NCBI GenBank assembly: GCA_015060705.1
Contig: SUXY01000009.1
Span: forward strand, 1 to 62,404
Source of the DNA: Bacteroides sp.
GTDB lineage: Bacteria > Bacteroidota > Bacteroidia > Bacteroidales > Bacteroidaceae
Reading direction: 5' to 3'
DNA length: 62,404 nucleotides
Shown: in pieces, positions 41,169 through 49,855 of the stretch
Layout of the letters: each line of letters begins with the position of its first letter
How positions within the stretch are numbered: position 1 is the first letter of the stretch
Program-made: the position numbers and the translations under genes
The notes under the pieces: model-generated
Databases searched by the model: none
Told to the model about the DNA's origin: nothing
What the model saw: the letters and a program-made list of their open reading frames with translations, nothing else

Positions 41169-42617
41169 ATGGGTAAGCGAAATAATTGGGAAGATTTTAA
41201 AGCGGTATTGGATAAATATGGTATAACCAAACTTTATCATTTCACAGACCGTGATAATATAGAGTCCATCATTCATAATGGAGGATTGTACTCATGGGCT
41301 GATTGCGATGAGAAAGGTATCGTAATCAAAAGACCTGGAGGTAGTGATACGTCCCGTTCATTGGATAAAAGAGATGGATTGCAAAATTATGTACGTGTGA
41401 GTTTCACAAGGAAGCATCCGATGATGTATGTTGCCATGAATGACGGTCGTATATCCAATCCTGTTATATTGGAAATAGATTTGGAGGTTCTCTATGATGA
41501 AAACACATTATTTGCAGATAGAAATGCCGTAAAGAATGGAGCAAAGGTTGGTAAATCATTCGATGATTTCAAACGGATTCATTTTGCATCAGTTAAAGCT
41601 AATACCCATTTTGATTTAAGTGAAGAAGAGCAGGAATTCTATCAAGCAGAAGTTTTGGTCAAGAATTTTATCCCTTTACATTATATTAAGAACATAGGGA
41701 ATTTTGGAATATCAATGCCTTCTCAAAAGCAAACATTACAAAGTAAAGAAGCTTATACGGCACAAATTACCCGAAGTACACCTACAGCATTTATTTTTAT
41801 GGTTGACCATTCTGTTTCAATGCAAAAGAGAACGATGCTTAATGGTGAAGAAATGAGTATGTCAGAAGCAGTTGCCCGAATTGTCAATCATCAAATTAAC
41901 GAATTGGTCTTGCGATGTATCAAATCAAACGAAGTAAGGCATTATTATGATATTGCAGTTATAGGATATGCCCAAAATGTATATAGCGGTTGGAATGGTA
42001 CGTTGGCTGGTCGTGATTTCGTGTCACCAGAGGAATTAAAGAACAATCCTTTCAAGAAGATAATAACTCGTGAAGAAAAACGGACACGAAAAGGTGTTGT
42101 CGTGAAGGAAGTGGAAAAGGTACAATGGCTGGAAGCTAGACATGATGGTTCGTGGACACATGTTCATAAAGCATTTGGAAGAGCAAAAGAGCTTCTATAT
42201 GAATGGATGAAAAAATACCATGACAAGGATTGCTATCCGCCTACCATCATAAACATTACAGATGGTGAATTCAATGGAGCAACCAAAGAAGAGGTTTTAC
42301 AAGAAGCCAATGAATTGAAATCAATGTTTACCAATGATGGCAATGTGATTCTTTTCAACATACACATTTCAGCCAATAAAGGCTTGTCGCTGTCCTGTCC
42401 TTTGTCAAAAGATGAACTGAAAGGCAATAGTTATGCGACAACTTTGTTTGAAATGTCCAGTCTTTTGCCATTACGATATAACGCACCAATATCCAATATC
42501 CGTAAGGATAGTGATATGGATGCTCGCCATGTAGCTATGGCAGTTAACGCAGATATGTCAACATTAATACAGTTGATGGATATTGGTACTCCAACTAACA
42601 TCAGCAAGAATATTTGA
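41169..42617 (+). CDS. DarT-type ADP-ribosyltransferase fused to a vWA domain
   Basis: Residues 1-185 match DarT (DUF4433): KLYHFTDRDNIESII (21-35) for NAD binding, a SFTRKHPMMYVAM segment, LFADRNA (114-120) and HFASVKANTHFDLSEEE leading to YQAEVLV, where E161 corresponds to the catalytic glutamate. Residues about 205-450 form a von Willebrand A domain with a complete MIDAS: D213-x-S215-x-S217 (DHSVS), T330 (SWTHVH) and D365 (NITDGEF). DarT normally modifies single-stranded DNA and is paired with DarG. Here the enzyme sits on a metal-dependent adhesion domain, beside a PP2C-like phosphatase (two bases away) and downstream of two kinases. 482 residues. Fusion partners are clear; the target is unknown. 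Confidence 0.88.
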   Translation: MGKRNNWEDFKAVLDKYGITKLYHFTDRDNIESIIHNGGLYSWADCDEKGIVIKRPGGSDTSRSLDKRDGLQNYVRVSFTRKHPMMYVAMNDGRISNPVILEIDLEVLYDENTLFADRNAVKNGAKVGKSFDDFKRIHFASVKANTHFDLSEEEQEFYQAEVLVKNFIPLHYIKNIGNFGISMPSQKQTLQSKEAYTAQITRSTPTAFIFMVDHSVSMQKRTMLNGEEMSMSEAVARIVNHQINELVLRCIKSNEVRHYYDIAVIGYAQNVYSGWNGTLAGRDFVSPEELKNNPFKKIITREEKRTRKGVVVKEVEKVQWLEARHDGSWTHVHKAFGRAKELLYEWMKKYHDKDCYPPTIINITDGEFNGATKEEVLQEANELKSMFTNDGNVILFNIHISANKGLSLSCPLSKDELKGNSYATTLFEMSSLLPLRYNAPISNIRKDSDMDARHVAMAVNADMSTLIQLMDIGTPTNISKNI

Positions 42618-42619
42618 TC

Positions 42620-43423
42620 ATGAAGAATATTGTTATTACTATCTCCAAATTGGAAGATAGTACAATCAATGAAGATGCCATAAAAGCAACAGATAGTATG
42701 ATAGCAGTATCTGACGGTGCAGGTGGAGGTGGAGTATATGCTGAAAGATGGTCTACCTATTTGGTAAATCATTTACCTGAAATCCCTATAAAAAGTTTTG
42801 ATGAATTGGATCGTTGGATAGAAGAAATATGGGAACCATTTTATAATGCTTGTGAAGAAACTGCCAAGCAAGAAGGGGGAATGTTGCTGGATAAATTTTA
42901 TGATGAAGGTTCATTTGCAACATTGGCTGTTGTATGGAAAGATAAAGAGAATTGTCATTGGATGTCTTATGGTGATAGTGTCATTTTTCATTATGATAAG
43001 AAATCCGGCAAACTAGAAAACTCTTTTTCCAAATTAGCCGATTTTAATGAACCTCCATATCTTATTAATTGCAAGGACGAATTAAACCCTAAAGGTTTCC
43101 GAAGTGGATATTTTAAAAGCAGTAAAGATTCTATTATATTTGCTGCTTCCGATACTTTATCCCATTATATTATGATGATGTATGAAGTAAACAAGAAAGA
43201 CTGTTATCATGAAGAGCTTCAAGAAGCGATAAATGCACATTCAAAAAATGGAATATTCATAAAAAACGCCATTGGCATCAACAAACTTGATTTTGAGAAT
43301 GATGTTTTGAATAAACTGATGAATTGTAGAAATTGGATGAATTTGAAAAGACATATAAGTGCTTTAGTAAAGAAAGGATTGATAGGTAATGATGATTATT
43401 CATTTGTTGCATTTAGAGAATGA
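42620..43423 (+). CDS. PP2C-like protein phosphatase
   Basis: 267 residues from ATG 42620 (a TTG six bases earlier overlaps the upstream stop). PPM/PP2C landmarks: an N-terminal NEDA acidic site, AVSDGAGGGG (29-38, the metal Asp), EGSFATLAVVW, YGDSVIF (GD at 118-119), AASDTL (SD at 177-178) and a final GNDDYSF in place of GxxDNxT. This set would dephosphorylate Ser/Thr targets, plausibly of the two kinases. Its last codons overlap the next ATG (ATGA). Confidence 0.82.
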   Translation: MKNIVITISKLEDSTINEDAIKATDSMIAVSDGAGGGGVYAERWSTYLVNHLPEIPIKSFDELDRWIEEIWEPFYNACEETAKQEGGMLLDKFYDEGSFATLAVVWKDKENCHWMSYGDSVIFHYDKKSGKLENSFSKLADFNEPPYLINCKDELNPKGFRSGYFKSSKDSIIFAASDTLSHYIMMMYEVNKKDCYHEELQEAINAHSKNGIFIKNAIGINKLDFENDVLNKLMNCRNWMNLKRHISALVKKGLIGNDDYSFVAFRE

Positions 43424-44469
43424 TGGGCATAGATAGTATGATGAAAAGTTCAAAAGATTTGTGGTTAGTGTTTCTCTTGGTCAATATATCTTTATTGGTT
43501 TCATGCAAGGATAATAATTTGTCTTTGAAAGAACGTATTTGGGTAGAAGAGAATTTGGATAATGGTATTGAAATTCTATCGGATGATAAATACTATTTTA
43601 GTGATATAAAATCTGAAATCAATACTCCCTTATTGAAGGATATGTGTGATGCGTATCATGCATTTACTATATTGAATAGTGTCAGAAATGATATGGAGTT
43701 GTTTTTCAGATTCAACATGGAGGAAGCTGTCCTTCCATTAGAACATTTGAAGGTTTCAAACGTTTCAGATGAAACTATTCGCAATTCAGCTAATAAGTAT
43801 ATTTCCAATACCTTTATGTCGAGGAATGATACGACTGGAATTGTGACAGATGAATACAATCATTTCAAATCTATCTTGATTGATCGTTATCAAGTCGACA
43901 AATATGGTGCTATGTCAGAAGAAATCTATTGGAATGAATATGACGAAAATAAAAGAGTAGCAAATTTTGACTCTATACTTACTTTGAGAATAGAAGATGA
44001 AAATAAAGCTAGAGATTTCCTAGAAACGCACATAATTACAGAAAAAGACTTTGATAAGCAATGTATCTATTTAAAAGAATATGCAAAAACATTCTATAAT
44101 GGTAAAGCTCGTGATGAGAGATTTGACAAACTATTCTTGAAATTGGAAAACCAAATGAACCAAGAAAAGTATTCCATCTACTTAATGGAAATTTGGCGAT
44201 TATGGAGAGTCTTTTTCCAGGAAGGACATTCCAAAGATTCACCCATCTACAATAAGATTTATAATGAAATGCGTTTAGTATGTTGTCGTACTATTCTTAA
44301 CCATATAATTGAGTATCCTAAGGACATCATGGCTATTAATCAGTTCTTGGTTATGGCATCACTGGATAATATCAATCGATATGGAGAATATCCATACGGA
44401 AACCAAGTTGTCATGGAAGAGATCAATCTTTTCCCTGAATATTATTATGAGGAAGATGAAAACAATTAA
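43420..44469 (+). CDS. Putative lipoprotein of unknown function (349 aa)
   Basis: N-terminus with a hydrophobic segment WLVFLLVNISLLVSC gives a lipobox (LVSC) for acylation, so the product should be membrane anchored and outside the cytoplasm. The remainder is charged, helix-rich and unrecognised. Translationally coupled to the PP2C-like gene by a 4-base overlap, so it belongs to the same operon and might be its envelope-facing sensor or effector (inference). Confidence 0.6.
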   Translation: MMGIDSMMKSSKDLWLVFLLVNISLLVSCKDNNLSLKERIWVEENLDNGIEILSDDKYYFSDIKSEINTPLLKDMCDAYHAFTILNSVRNDMELFFRFNMEEAVLPLEHLKVSNVSDETIRNSANKYISNTFMSRNDTTGIVTDEYNHFKSILIDRYQVDKYGAMSEEIYWNEYDENKRVANFDSILTLRIEDENKARDFLETHIITEKDFDKQCIYLKEYAKTFYNGKARDERFDKLFLKLENQMNQEKYSIYLMEIWRLWRVFFQEGHSKDSPIYNKIYNEMRLVCCRTILNHIIEYPKDIMAINQFLVMASLDNINRYGEYPYGNQVVMEEINLFPEYYYEEDENN

Positions 44470-44974
44470 GAATTGGAGGAACAAATATCATTATAGGAGT
44501 AAAAAAGACACGAAAGTCGTTAACCCTACTGATAATCCTTATGTATTTGAGAGTATGTTTCGGGGCAATCCTTATATAAAGGAGGTTTCGTTACATCAAA
44601 ATACCATATATATTGAAGAAAAAGCATTCAAAGATTGCATTTCATTGGAAAGAATAAATATTCCTCCCAAAGTGAAATATCTTACATTTAAAGTTTTCTA
44701 TGGATGCGTTTCTCTTCGTGAAATTATTGTAGAGAGTCCTATTCCACCCAAATATTATCCGGAAAAGATATGCTGTATGGCGGATGCTGAATTACATGAT
44801 GATGACAGATTGTTGTTTTATTGTGTCAGACTCAAAAAACTATTTACAGGAAAAAGTCTTTGCTTTGAAGGAGTGGACAGAAAAGAATGTATTATTCGTG
44901 TTCCAAAAGGAAGCATAGAATTGTATAAGAAAGCGCATGAATGGAAGGAGTTTGGAAATATAGTGGAAATATGA
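44456..44974 (+). CDS. Small leucine-rich (BspA-like) repeat protein
   Basis: From ATG 44456 (or 44447) 172 residues with LRR_5 pattern: YIKEVSLHQNTIYIEEKAFKDC, SLERINIPPKVKYLTFKVFYGC, SLREIIVESP and a C-terminal cap VPKGSIELYKKAHEWKEFGNI, the typical end of BspA-type domains. It overlaps the lipoprotein gene by 14 bases. Resembles the C-terminal module of the second kinase; may bind the same partner. No signal peptide from this start. Confidence 0.75.
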   Translation: MKTIKNWRNKYHYRSKKDTKVVNPTDNPYVFESMFRGNPYIKEVSLHQNTIYIEEKAFKDCISLERINIPPKVKYLTFKVFYGCVSLREIIVESPIPPKYYPEKICCMADAELHDDDRLLFYCVRLKKLFTGKSLCFEGVDRKECIIRVPKGSIELYKKAHEWKEFGNIVEI

Positions 44975-45107
44975 TAATAAAAGGAAGAAAAACATTCGTA
45001 ATATAATGAGAACATATTAAACACACTACTTATTCATCAACTTAAAAGTTGCACATCAAGAAAATATTCATTTTCTTTGCAGAAAGAATCAACTAAACAT
45101 ACAATAT

Positions 45108-45659
45108 ATGGAATTTGTACAAATTATAGAAGGATATGAGCACCTTTGGGCAGTGAAGCATCCTGATAAAGAATATGATGAGCTAACCCTATTGTTTCAA
45201 CAATGGAACGATTCAAATTTTCTCCTTGATTTTTTCATGGAAAATTTGAATGATTTAAATAGATACTTTCATATTGAGCGTATTTCTACTGCCATTGAAG
45301 ATACATTCGAAGATGCCAGAACTTTGGAAGAACTAATATTGGAATTTCCATATACGGAAAACCTAGACCAATTATTTAAACCCTTATCTCAATTTGACAC
45401 TAAAATACAAGAATTAAGCAGAGGTAAAGCTAGAAATTGGGATAGACTACAGCACCCAAGTTGGCTTAGAATATATGCAATACGCCTTGAACCAAATGTA
45501 TATGTTGTCACAGGTGGAGCAATCAAACTAACAGCAACGATGCAAGAACGAGAACACACAACCATCGAATTGAAAAAACTCAATCAATGCCGAAACTATT
45601 TTTTGACAAATGATGTTTTCGATAAAGATAGTTTCATGGATTTATATAAGGAAGATTAA
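45108..45659 (+). CDS. Putative toxin of a toxin-antitoxin pair (183 aa)
   Basis: I know this gene type from Bacteroides as the partner of a short XRE protein but cannot assign a named toxin family with certainty. Landmarks: EGYEHLWAVKHP, EFPYTENLDQLFKPL, RNWDRLQHPSWLRIYAIRLEPNVYVVTGGAIKLT; the VYVVTGGAIKLT strand plus a lysine/arginine-rich end resembles RelE/HigB-type toxins. Three bases from the antitoxin gene. Probably an RNA-targeting growth inhibitor. Confidence 0.65.
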   Translation: MEFVQIIEGYEHLWAVKHPDKEYDELTLLFQQWNDSNFLLDFFMENLNDLNRYFHIERISTAIEDTFEDARTLEELILEFPYTENLDQLFKPLSQFDTKIQELSRGKARNWDRLQHPSWLRIYAIRLEPNVYVVTGGAIKLTATMQEREHTTIELKKLNQCRNYFLTNDVFDKDSFMDLYKED

Positions 45660-45662
45660 CAT

Positions 45663-45968
45663 ATGAGCAACAAAGCAATCCGTTTTTTAGAAGAACACAA
45701 AGCCGAAGAGTCTTCGCACTTTGTTGAGAATGCCGATAGGAGAAAAGGAAACGAAGAATGGCTCCAATGGTCTCGTCATATAGCTCTGAAAATTATTGAC
45801 TATATGCAAGAAAATGATTTGTCAAGAACTGACCTAGCCAAGAAACTTGATGTATCTCCCCAATATGTCAGCAAGATACTTTCTGGAAAGGTCAATTTCT
45901 CCTTCAAGACTATTTCTGAACTTAACTTGAAGTTAAATATCCAATGTATGGAAGGCGTTATGGTATAG
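45663..45968 (+). CDS. XRE-family antitoxin
   Basis: 101 residues with a C-terminal helix-turn-helix: LSRTDLAKKLDVSPQYVSKILSGKVNFSFKTISEL. Acts as DNA-binding antitoxin and autorepressor with the upstream 183-residue gene (three-base gap), toxin-first order as in HigBA. Last gene of the A+T-rich block; a hairpin (45978-46027) follows. Confidence 0.85.
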   Translation: MSNKAIRFLEEHKAEESSHFVENADRRKGNEEWLQWSRHIALKIIDYMQENDLSRTDLAKKLDVSPQYVSKILSGKVNFSFKTISELNLKLNIQCMEGVMV

Positions 45969-45977
45969 TTCTTCATC

Positions 45978-46027
45978 CAGGAACTTCAGCCAAACGGCAC
46001 TGATAATCAATCCGTCTGAAGTTCCTG
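45978..46027. terminator. Hairpin between convergent antitoxin and SDR genes
   Basis: CAGGAACTTCAG (45978-45989) pairs perfectly with CTGAAGTTCCTG (46016-46027); loop of 26 bases. No T-run of note on the plus strand, so it may be a repeat or a weak bidirectional terminator. Confidence 0.6.
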
Positions 46028-46048
46028 AAGAAGAATTTCGAAATCAAT

Positions 46049-46807
46049 TTATTTCTTATAAGCAATCGTACCCGTCGCCTGATTGGTCGGCATCACCAGC
46101 ACCTCAGCTACCTGCATGTACTCTGGAGCAGAAGCAGCAAAGTAAGCAACCTCAGCAATGTCCTCTCCTGTCAACGGACGAATACCTTTATAGACATTAT
46201 CGGCCTTGTCCTTGTCACCACGGAAACGGATGACGGAGAAGTTAGTTTCCACCATACCCGGCTTAATGTTGGTGACACGAAGCGGTGTGTCTACCAAATC
46301 AATGCGGAGACCGTCAGACAATGCCTTTACCGCTGCCTTGGTAGCACAATACACACTACCACCCGGATAAGCAGCATCACCGGCTATCGAACCGATGTTG
46401 ATGATATGACCACGGCCACGTTCCACCATACCCGGAACCACCATGCGAGTCATCGCCAAAAGCGACTTGATATTGGTATCGATCACAATGTCCCATTCAT
46501 CCAAGTCACCTTCGTGTTCCTTGTCCACACCAATCACCAAACCGGCATTGTTGATCAAGATATCAATACCCTTCCATTCTTCCGGCAAAGATGCCAACGC
46601 TGCTGATGCAGCCTTGCGGTCACGTACATCGAACGGCAACACATAACATGCCGTACCATACTTTTCCTTCAAGTCCATCGCCAACGCTTCGAGCTTGTCT
46701 GCACTACGGGAATTCAAAATAAGCTTCGCACCTTCCGAAGCAAACTTACGGGCACATCCTTCGCCAATACCACTGGACGCACCGGTTATCAATACAATCT
46801 TATTCAT
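46049..46807 (-). CDS. Short-chain dehydrogenase/reductase
   Basis: 252 residues from ATG 46807: NAD(P)-binding IVLITGASSGIGEG, INNAG in DILINNAGLVIG, catalytic Ser in INIGSIAG and YxxxK in SVYCATKAAVKAL; NIKPGMVETNF is typical of the YdfG/serine-dehydrogenase-like group (3-hydroxy acid dehydrogenases). In-frame codons beyond 46807 lie antisense to tex and are rejected. Shares its 5' flank with tex. Confidence 0.92.
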   Translation of the reverse strand: MNKIVLITGASSGIGEGCARKFASEGAKLILNSRSADKLEALAMDLKEKYGTACYVLPFDVRDRKAASAALASLPEEWKGIDILINNAGLVIGVDKEHEGDLDEWDIVIDTNIKSLLAMTRMVVPGMVERGRGHIINIGSIAGDAAYPGGSVYCATKAAVKALSDGLRIDLVDTPLRVTNIKPGMVETNFSVIRFRGDKDKADNVYKGIRPLTGEDIAEVAYFAASAPEYMQVAEVLVMPTNQATGTIAYKK

Positions 46808-46856
46808 TTCTTTTCGGATATTAATGTTTTTATGGTGTAAAGTTAAACGATTTCTG

Positions 46857-46864
46857 TAACTTTG
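46857..46864 (+). promoter_or_regulatory. -7 element for tex
   Basis: TAACTTTG (46857-46864), 21 bases before ATG 46886. It supports ATG 46886 rather than the TTG at 46862. Confidence 0.65.
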
Positions 46865-46885
46865 TCGATAGAAACAGATATAAAA

Positions 46886-49009
46886 ATGGAAATATTCAGC
46901 AAAATGATAGCCACAGCCCTCAACATCGCTGTGCGTCAAGTAGAAAATACTCTTTCCCTCCTGAACGGGGGAGCTACCATACCCTTCATCAGCCGTTACC
47001 GTAAGGAAGCAACCGGCGGACTGGATGAAGTCCAAATCGGAGAAATCAAGGAACGGTACGACAAGCTGACCGAAATAGCCAAGCGGAAGGAAACCATCCT
47101 CAAGACTATCGAGGAACAAGGAAAGCTGACTGCCGACTTGAAGAAACGTATCGAGGCTTGTTGGGATGCCACCGAACTGGAAGACATCTACCTTCCTTAC
47201 AAACCGAAACGGAAAACACGTGCCGAAGCTGCCCGTCAGAAAGGATTGGAGCCCTTGGCTACGATCCTGATGATGCAACGGGAAAACAACCTCATGGCTC
47301 GCGTACGTACCTTTATAAAAGGAGACGTGAAGGATGAAGAAGATGCCTTGAAAGGGGCCCGGGACATCATTGCCGAACAAGTGAGCGAAGACGAACGGTC
47401 AAGAAACCAACTGCGAAACCAGTTCAACCGTCAAGCTATTATTTCTTCTAAAGTCGTAAAAGGCAAGGAAGAGGAAGCAGCCAAGTACAAGGATTATTTT
47501 GACTTCAGCGAACCGTTGAAACGGTGTACCTCCCATCGCTTGTTGGCTATCCGACGAGGAGAAGCCGAAGGACTCTTGAAAGTTTCCATTTCTCCGGATG
47601 ATGAAGAATGTACCGAACGTCTGGAAAGAAACTACGTACGTGGTAACAATGAATGTAGCCAACAAGTCAAGGAAGCGGTTCGGGATGCTTATAAACGTCT
47701 CTTGAAACCTAGCATTGAAACCGAATTTGCTGCCCTCAGCAAGGAGAAAGCCGATGAGGAAGCCATCCGTGTCTTTGCCGGCAACCTCCGTCAGTTGCTC
47801 TTGGCGCCTCCTTTGGGACAGAAGCGTGTCATGGGCATCGACCCGGGATATCGTACCGGCTGTAAGGTGGTCTGCTTGGATGCACAAGGTAATCTGCTGC
47901 ACAATGAAACCATTTATCCGCATCCGCCGAAAAGTGAACATGGTGTTTCTGTCCGCAAACTCACCAAGCTAGTGGAACAATATGCCATCGAAGCCATTGC
48001 AATCGGTAACGGCACCGCCAGCCGGGAAACCGAAGCCTTCGTTACTAGCCAACGATACGACCGCAAGCTGCAAGTGTTTGTGGTGAGTGAAGATGGAGCA
48101 TCCATTTATTCTGCTTCCAAGATTGCCCGCGAAGAGTTTCCGGAATACGATGTAACGGTCCGCGGAGCCGTATCGATTGGTCGCCGACTCATGGACCCAT
48201 TGGCCGAATTGGTAAAGATTGATGCGAAGAGCATCGGTGTAGGTCAATACCAACACGATGTGGACCAAACCGCCTTGAAGAAATCGTTGGACACAACGGT
48301 AGAAAGTTGCGTGAACTCGGTGGGAGTCAACCTCAACACCGCCAGCCGTCATCTGCTGACATACGTTTCAGGGCTCGGGCCTACCCTTGCCCAGAACATT
48401 GTGGACTATCGGGCTGAGAACGGTGCTTTCACTTCCCGAAAGGAACTGATGAAAGTACCTCGCATGGGTGCCAAGGCATTCGAACAATGTGCCGGCTTCC
48501 TCCGCATCCCCGGTGCCAAGAACCCGCTCGACAACTCGGCGGTACACCCGGAAAGTTATGCCGTAGTGGAACACATTGCCAAAGATATGAAATGTTCGGT
48601 GGAAGACCTTATCAAGAATAAGGAACTCCGCAACAAGATAGACATCAAGAAATACGTGACCGACCAAGTGGGCCTCCCGACCCTGACCGACATCCTGGCC
48701 GAACTGGAAAAACCGGGACGCGACCCTCGACAGGCCATCAAGGTATTCGAGTTCGACAAGAATGTAAAGACCATCGACGACTTGAAGGTAGGCATGACCC
48801 TCCCCGGCATCGTGACCAACATCACCAACTTTGGTTGTTTTGTAGATGTAGGTATCAAAGAGAACGGATTGGTGCATGTTTCTCAGCTCTGCCGCGAATT
48901 TGTCAGCGACCCGACAACGGTGGTCAGCATTCACCAGCATGTACAAGTCAAGGTGATAGGCATCGACATGGAACGGAAACGCATCAGTATGACAATGATA
49001 TTGGATTAA
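46886..49009 (+). CDS. tex: Tex-like RNA-binding protein
   Basis: 707 residues, family length about 720-770. N-terminal helical domain with NGGATIPFISRYRKEATGGLDEVQ, YqgF-like domain with VMGIDPGYRTGCK, helix-hairpin-helix ASRHLLTYVSGLGPTLAQNIV and a C-terminal S1 domain (GMTLPGIVTNITNFGCFVDVG). Cytoplasmic transcription/translation accessory factor. NUDIX gene follows after three bases. Confidence 0.95.
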   Translation: MEIFSKMIATALNIAVRQVENTLSLLNGGATIPFISRYRKEATGGLDEVQIGEIKERYDKLTEIAKRKETILKTIEEQGKLTADLKKRIEACWDATELEDIYLPYKPKRKTRAEAARQKGLEPLATILMMQRENNLMARVRTFIKGDVKDEEDALKGARDIIAEQVSEDERSRNQLRNQFNRQAIISSKVVKGKEEEAAKYKDYFDFSEPLKRCTSHRLLAIRRGEAEGLLKVSISPDDEECTERLERNYVRGNNECSQQVKEAVRDAYKRLLKPSIETEFAALSKEKADEEAIRVFAGNLRQLLLAPPLGQKRVMGIDPGYRTGCKVVCLDAQGNLLHNETIYPHPPKSEHGVSVRKLTKLVEQYAIEAIAIGNGTASRETEAFVTSQRYDRKLQVFVVSEDGASIYSASKIAREEFPEYDVTVRGAVSIGRRLMDPLAELVKIDAKSIGVGQYQHDVDQTALKKSLDTTVESCVNSVGVNLNTASRHLLTYVSGLGPTLAQNIVDYRAENGAFTSRKELMKVPRMGAKAFEQCAGFLRIPGAKNPLDNSAVHPESYAVVEHIAKDMKCSVEDLIKNKELRNKIDIKKYVTDQVGLPTLTDILAELEKPGRDPRQAIKVFEFDKNVKTIDDLKVGMTLPGIVTNITNFGCFVDVGIKENGLVHVSQLCREFVSDPTTVVSIHQHVQVKVIGIDMERKRISMTMILD

Positions 49010-49012
49010 CTT

Positions 49013-49792
49013 ATGGAAATATACAATTGGTTCGTCTTTTACAAAGACCAGATACTCATGGTACAACAACCCGACGGTTACCACATCCCTACCGGTGAAG
49101 AACCACCGGTCAAGGTACCTGTCGGCAGTACCGTTCATTTTATTGGAGAGATGCATGGCATCCGATGCAAAGCCTACGCCTTGCATACACCCATATCAGG
49201 TGAAGAAGCCCCCGTCCGTCAGATGACCGGACTCCGTGCTTCCTACGAATCCTTACCTTTCGATGAATACAACATGGCAGGTAAGGCCTTCGAAATCCTG
49301 AACTGGGACCAGAACACCCGCTATTGTCCTTCCTGCGGAGTCCCCACTAAACAGATTTCCGACATCGGCAAGAAATGTCCCGAATGTCGACAGGAATTCT
49401 ATCCGCATATCTCCCCAGCCATTATCGTTCGCATCAACAAGGGAGACAGCATCCTCATGGTCAGAGCCAAGAATTTCCGGGGAACCTACTACGGGCTGGT
49501 AGCCGGATTCCTCGAAGCAGGCGAGACATTGGAAGAGTGTGTACATCGGGAAGTCATGGAAGAAACCGGTATCCGCATCAAGAACCTGAAGTATTTCGGT
49601 AGCCAACCATGGCCCTATCCTAGCGGAGTGATGATTGGCTTTACAGCCGAATACGAAAGTGGTGAGATCAAGTTGCAGGAAGAAGAACTGTGTGCCGGTG
49701 CTTTCTTCACCAAAGCCAACTTGCCGGAGATACCCAGCAAGCTCAGCCTGGCCCGCAAGTTGATAGACGATTGGTTAGAGAATCCCGAATAA
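49013..49792 (+). CDS. Zinc-ribbon NUDIX hydrolase (NudC-type NADH pyrophosphatase)
   Basis: 259 residues: an N-terminal domain, a zinc ribbon YCPSCGVPT...KKCPECRQEFYPHISP (four cysteines at about 104-122) and a Nudix box GFLEAGETLEECVHREVMEETGI. This arrangement is that of NudC, which cleaves NADH and removes NAD caps from RNA. The SQPWPYPSG motif after the Nudix box is the NADH-pyrophosphatase hallmark. Operon with tex by spacing. Confidence 0.92.
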   Translation: MEIYNWFVFYKDQILMVQQPDGYHIPTGEEPPVKVPVGSTVHFIGEMHGIRCKAYALHTPISGEEAPVRQMTGLRASYESLPFDEYNMAGKAFEILNWDQNTRYCPSCGVPTKQISDIGKKCPECRQEFYPHISPAIIVRINKGDSILMVRAKNFRGTYYGLVAGFLEAGETLEECVHREVMEETGIRIKNLKYFGSQPWPYPSGVMIGFTAEYESGEIKLQEEELCAGAFFTKANLPEIPSKLSLARKLIDDWLENPE

Positions 49793-49819
49793 TTATTTCA
49801 CTATTCCATTTTTTCTTCC

Positions 49820-49827
49820 TATTTTTG
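49820..49827 (+). promoter_or_regulatory. -7 element for fbp
   Basis: TATTTTTG, 28 bases before the ATG at 49856; fits TAnnTTTG. Confidence 0.6.
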
Positions 49828-49855
49828 TATATTCTTTGATTTAACGAATAAAAAC

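Noticed and set aside
46862..46885. TTG start for tex
   Set aside because: It lies inside the -7 element TAACTTTG, so it would not be transcribed.
46808..47380. N-terminal extension of the SDR frame on the minus strand
   Set aside because: It lies antisense to tex; the Rossmann motif starts directly after ATG 46807.
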